Source: Euryarchaeota archaeon UBA549
Lineage (GTDB): Archaea; Thermoplasmatota; Poseidoniia; Poseidoniales; Poseidoniaceae
Direction of reading: 5' to 3'
Length of the DNA: 9,292 nucleotides
Assembly (NCBI GenBank): GCA_002495645.1
Contig: DAGF01000090.1
Location: 1-9,292, forward strand
Below the pieces are notes generated by a model. That model had not been told where the DNA came from, searched no databases, and worked only from the letters and a program-made list of their open reading frames with translations. The stretch's first letter is position 1. Each line of letters opens with the position of its first letter. Of this stretch, positions 8,216 through 9,292 are shown piece by piece. The translations under genes and the position numbers were made by a program.

Positions 8216-8221
8216 ATCACC
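8216..8221 (-). promoter_or_regulatory. Shine-Dalgarno of the giant surface-protein gene
   Basis: GGTGAT on the minus strand is complementary to the archaeal 16S rRNA 3' end (AUCACC). It is 5 nt before the ATG at 8210 but only 2 nt before the ATG at 8213, so it favours the second methionine as the start. Confidence 0.7.
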
Positions 8222-8227
8222 GTCTTC

Positions 8228-8262
8228 GGGGGGTTGTTATTGCTTATGGATGATTTACCCCC
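8228..8262 (-). promoter_or_regulatory. Inverted repeat of C and G runs upstream of the giant gene
   Basis: On the minus strand GGGGGT (8262-8257) can pair with ACCCCC (8234-8229) around a 22-nt AT-rich loop. It ends a few bases before the giant gene's Shine-Dalgarno. It could be an operator or a leader hairpin. Six base pairs with a long loop is modest, so it may be chance in a region rich in C and G runs. Confidence 0.3.
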
Positions 8263-8268
8263 TAAAAC
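8262..8268 (-). promoter_or_regulatory. Possible TATA-like element for the giant gene
   Basis: The minus strand reads GTTTTAG, flanked by G runs on both sides, about 50 nt before the ATG. A start site about 25 nt downstream would give a short leader that includes the Shine-Dalgarno. An alternative AT-rich candidate is TAAATCAT just downstream (8258-8250). The call is weak. Confidence 0.25.
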
Positions 8269-8344
8269 CCCTTTTCTCACCTGCTTCAAATTCACGGAAA
8301 CAAGGCCATGGAGCGGAAGCCGGTACCTTTCAATGCCGCTTGAA

Positions 8345-8351
8345 TTAAATA
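8345..8351 (+). promoter_or_regulatory. Probable TATA box of the rpo7-spt4-rps24e operon
   Basis: TTAAATA is the best TATA-like heptamer on the plus strand of the divergent region, standing out from GC-rich flanks. A start about 25 nt downstream would fall near 8372-8378, giving a leader of about 100 nt before the rpo7 ATG. That leader holds the UUCG hairpin and the long hairpin described separately. Confidence 0.45.
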
Positions 8352-8372
8352 GGGGTCTCCGGTGGACAGCAT

Positions 8373-8382
8373 GACTTCGGTC
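8373..8382 (+). promoter_or_regulatory. Small UUCG-tetraloop hairpin in the operon leader
   Basis: GAC-TTCG-GTC forms a 3-bp stem closed by a C-G pair on a UUCG tetraloop, an unusually stable loop type in RNA. It may sit at the very 5' end of the predicted transcript. A 3-bp stem alone is weak, and its neighbour hairpin is the stronger signal. Confidence 0.35.
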
Positions 8383-8462
8383 GCATTCTCTCCTGAGGGT
8401 TCACCGGTGAAGGACGGAAAAGTCGCGAGACTGTCCGTCTTCACCGTGCCTCTTGAGAACGC
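8383..8462 (+). promoter_or_regulatory. Long structured 5' leader hairpin of the rpo7 operon
   Basis: The RNA can fold into one extended imperfect hairpin. From the base, the paired blocks are 8383-8384 with 8461-8462; TTCTC (8386-8390) with GAGAA (8455-8459); GAGG (8395-8398) with CCTC (8449-8452); and CA (8402-8403) with TG (8447-8448). Then come CGGTGAAG (8405-8412) with CTTCACCG (8439-8446), ACGG (8414-8417) with CCGT (8435-8438), and AGTC (8421-8424) with GACT (8429-8432), closing on a GCGA loop. That is about 29 Watson-Crick pairs, and GCGA is a GNRA tetraloop. The structure ends 3 nt before the Shine-Dalgarno at 8466. No T tract follows, so it does not look like a terminator. It could be a regulatory leader controlling rpo7 translation or a processed small RNA; which one is not visible here. 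Confidence 0.6.
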
Positions 8463-8465
8463 AAA

Positions 8466-8473
8466 GAGGTGAT
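8466..8473 (+). promoter_or_regulatory. Strong Shine-Dalgarno of rpo7
   Basis: GAGGTGAT is a near-perfect complement of the archaeal 16S rRNA tail. It lies 3 nt before the ATG at 8477. This fixes that ATG as the start rather than an in-frame ATG at 8453, which lies inside the leader hairpin. Confidence 0.85.
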
Positions 8474-8476
8474 GAA

Positions 8477-9034
8477 ATGTACAAGGTCGTAACCAAGGAA
8501 GACACCATCCGCATTCCTGCGGAATACATGCGAAAGGGCCAATCCCTTGACCAGCACATCGACCGTCTTTCCATGGACGCTTTCGAAGGAAAATTTGATT
8601 CTGAAAATCGCTTTGTTCTCGTCACGAACAACCACAAAACGATCGGCCGTGGACGCATCATTCACGGTGACGGCGCCATCTACCAGCGTGTTCAATTTGA
8701 TGCCGTTTTGTTCTGCATGGAGGACCAAGAGGTCGTTGAAGGTGCGGTTTCAGAAGTCAATGAATTTGGAGCCTTTGTCCGAATTGGCCCAATGGAGGCC
8801 CTTTTGCACAAATCCCAAATCATGGACGAACCCGTTGACATCAACATCGGTGCGAACAAAATCACAGGCCGACAAACCGGCCGTGAACTTTCAATCGGTT
8901 CCTTCGTTCGAGCTCGAATCGTCTCACTCTCACCTGATACATCAGACCCCCGCCGCTCCAAGATTGGTTTGACCAGCAAGCAAGACGGGCTTGGTTCACC
9001 AGGCTGGGAAAAGAAGAACACAGGCGGTGAGTGA
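8477..9034 (+). CDS. rpoE1: DNA-directed RNA polymerase subunit Rpo7 (RpoE')
   Basis: Rpo7 is the archaeal counterpart of eukaryotic RPB7. It pairs with Rpo4 to form the stalk of RNA polymerase, which binds nascent RNA and aids open-complex formation and termination. The 185-aa product matches the usual length of about 185-190 aa. Residues 1-80 form the N-terminal RNP-like domain, opening with MYKVVTKEDTIRIP and including GRGRIIHGDGAIYQRVQFDA (57-76). The S1/OB-fold RNA-binding domain spans about 84-170, with VVEGAVSEVNEFGAFVRIGP (86-105), LLHKSQIMDE (109-118) and SKIGLTSKQDGLG (161-173). It is the first gene of a tightly spaced run with spt4 and rps24e, a common archaeal arrangement, and its leader holds a long hairpin that may regulate the run. 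Confidence 0.96.
   Translation: MYKVVTKEDTIRIPAEYMRKGQSLDQHIDRLSMDAFEGKFDSENRFVLVTNNHKTIGRGRIIHGDGAIYQRVQFDAVLFCMEDQEVVEGAVSEVNEFGAFVRIGPMEALLHKSQIMDEPVDINIGANKITGRQTGRELSIGSFVRARIVSLSPDTSDPRRSKIGLTSKQDGLGSPGWEKKNTGGE
9026..9030 (+). promoter_or_regulatory. Shine-Dalgarno of spt4 inside the rpo7 coding end
   Basis: GGTGA lies within the last codons of rpo7 and 6 nt before the ATG at 9037. It selects this ATG over an in-frame GTG at 9031 that would overlap the rpo7 stop and sit directly on the ribosome binding site. Confidence 0.7.
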
Positions 9035-9036
9035 AG

Positions 9037-9240
9037 ATGGCCACCAATCCTTTTGCATGCGGCGAGTGTCATCTCGTGCTGGGCGACGGTGTTGACCAAT
9101 GCCCACGACACCCATCGGCCAAGGTCTCATCTGACTGGACCGGCTACGTGATTATCATTCAGCCCGAACGGTCGGAAATCGCCGCACGTCTCAAAGTTGA
9201 CCAACCAGGCAAATACGCCCTCAAAGTAAACATCCGATGA
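9037..9240 (+). CDS. spt4: Transcription elongation factor Spt4 (RpoE'')
   Basis: Spt4 binds the NGN domain of Spt5, and the pair clamps RNA polymerase to raise processivity. The 67-aa product has the usual size. It begins with a zinc-ribbon region: C8-x-x-C11, then C22-P-R-H25. It continues with the family core SSDWTGYVIIIQPERSEIA and ends with the typical PGKYALKV. In archaeal Spt4 the second knuckle is normally C-x-x-C; here the fourth ligand position is His, so the site would be C3H1 if it binds zinc. The gene starts 2 nt after the rpo7 stop and is followed 10 nt later by rps24e, so translation of the three is likely coupled. Identification is firm from the core motif and from its place next to rpo7. 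Confidence 0.93.
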   Translation: MATNPFACGECHLVLGDGVDQCPRHPSAKVSSDWTGYVIIIQPERSEIAARLKVDQPGKYALKVNIR

Positions 9241-9247
9241 AGGTGAG
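9241..9247 (+). promoter_or_regulatory. Shine-Dalgarno of rps24e
   Basis: AGGTGAG follows the spt4 stop directly and lies 3 nt before the ATG at 9251. It supports this ATG as a genuine start despite the gene being cut by the window end. Confidence 0.7.
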
Positions 9248-9250
9248 AAC

Positions 9251-9292
9251 ATGGAAATTAAAGAACGAAGAGAAAACAATATCTTGAACCGA
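9251..9292 (+). CDS. rps24e: Ribosomal protein S24e, 5' fragment
   Basis: Only the first 14 codons are present, reading MEIKERRENNILNR before the window ends. This resembles the N-terminus of archaeal S24e, which typically opens MEIK and then a Glu-Asn segment leading to L-x-R. S24e is a small-subunit ribosomal protein that commonly follows rpoE' and spt4 in archaea. The match is short, so the call rests largely on gene order and the strong ribosome binding site. Confidence 0.75.
   Translation, partial: MEIKERRENNILNR

Noticed and set aside
8258..8275. CCCCTAAAACCCC telomere-like repeat
   Set aside because: Only about one and a half units are present, and archaeal chromosomes of this kind are circular. 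Better read as part of a promoter region.
8398..8411. GGGTTCACCGGTGAA resembling a tRNA T arm
   Set aside because: No cloverleaf, anticodon stem or acceptor stem can be built around it, and the bases are used in the longer hairpin.
8466..8475. C-box-like TGATGA with a CTGA upstream, suggesting a C/D box guide RNA
   Set aside because: The order is wrong (CTGA at 8393-8396 precedes the C box), and the TGATGA is explained by the Shine-Dalgarno and start region.
8453..8476. In-frame upstream ATG that would extend Rpo7 by eight residues
   Set aside because: It lies within the leader hairpin, lacks a ribosome binding site, and the ATG at 8477 follows a near-perfect GAGGTGAT and begins with the family-typical MYK.

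Overview
The window looks like archaeal chromosome. It carries archaeal translation factor aIF6, an archaeal RNA polymerase subunit Rpo7 (RpoE'), Spt4 and the start of ribosomal protein S24e. Starts are often preceded by the archaeal Shine-Dalgarno core GGTGA. Moderate GC content and a very large CARDB/FG-GAP surface protein next to these housekeeping genes suggest a planktonic Marine Group II euryarchaeon (Poseidoniales-like). That placement is an inference from gene style, not a phylogenetic result.

Layout: an intrinsic-terminator-like hairpin (11-44) closes an unseen upstream transcript. Two plus-strand housekeeping genes follow: aIF6 (108-770), the 60S/50S anti-association and biogenesis factor, and purC (827-1732), SAICAR synthetase of purine synthesis. 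purC ends directly against a minus-strand gene, with the two stop codons adjacent and no intergenic base. The minus-strand block has an unrecognised soluble protein of about 228 aa (1733-2419) downstream of a giant gene (2466-8210, about 1914 aa). The giant protein is a predicted type I membrane protein. It has a signal peptide, an integrin-like FG-GAP/VCBS propeller of about seven blades, a CARDB domain, a long array of immunoglobulin-like 'GN' modules, one transmembrane helix, and an acidic cytoplasmic tail of about 115 residues. The 34-nt gap suggests the two minus-strand genes are co-transcribed.

A divergent intergenic region (8211-8476) separates this block from a plus-strand transcription/translation operon: rpo7/rpoE' (8477-9034), spt4/rpoE'' (9037-9240) and rps24e (9251 to the window end, partial). 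The genes are tightly packed, each with a GGTGA-type ribosome binding site. The leader of this operon can fold into a long imperfect hairpin of about 29 bp capped by a GNRA tetraloop. It ends 3 nt before the rpo7 Shine-Dalgarno and is preceded by a small UUCG hairpin.

The most notable items are this structured operon leader, the giant surface protein with its tail and small co-directional neighbour, and an Spt4 zinc site in which the fourth cysteine appears to be replaced by histidine. No tRNA, rRNA, CRISPR array, insertion sequence or integrase was seen.
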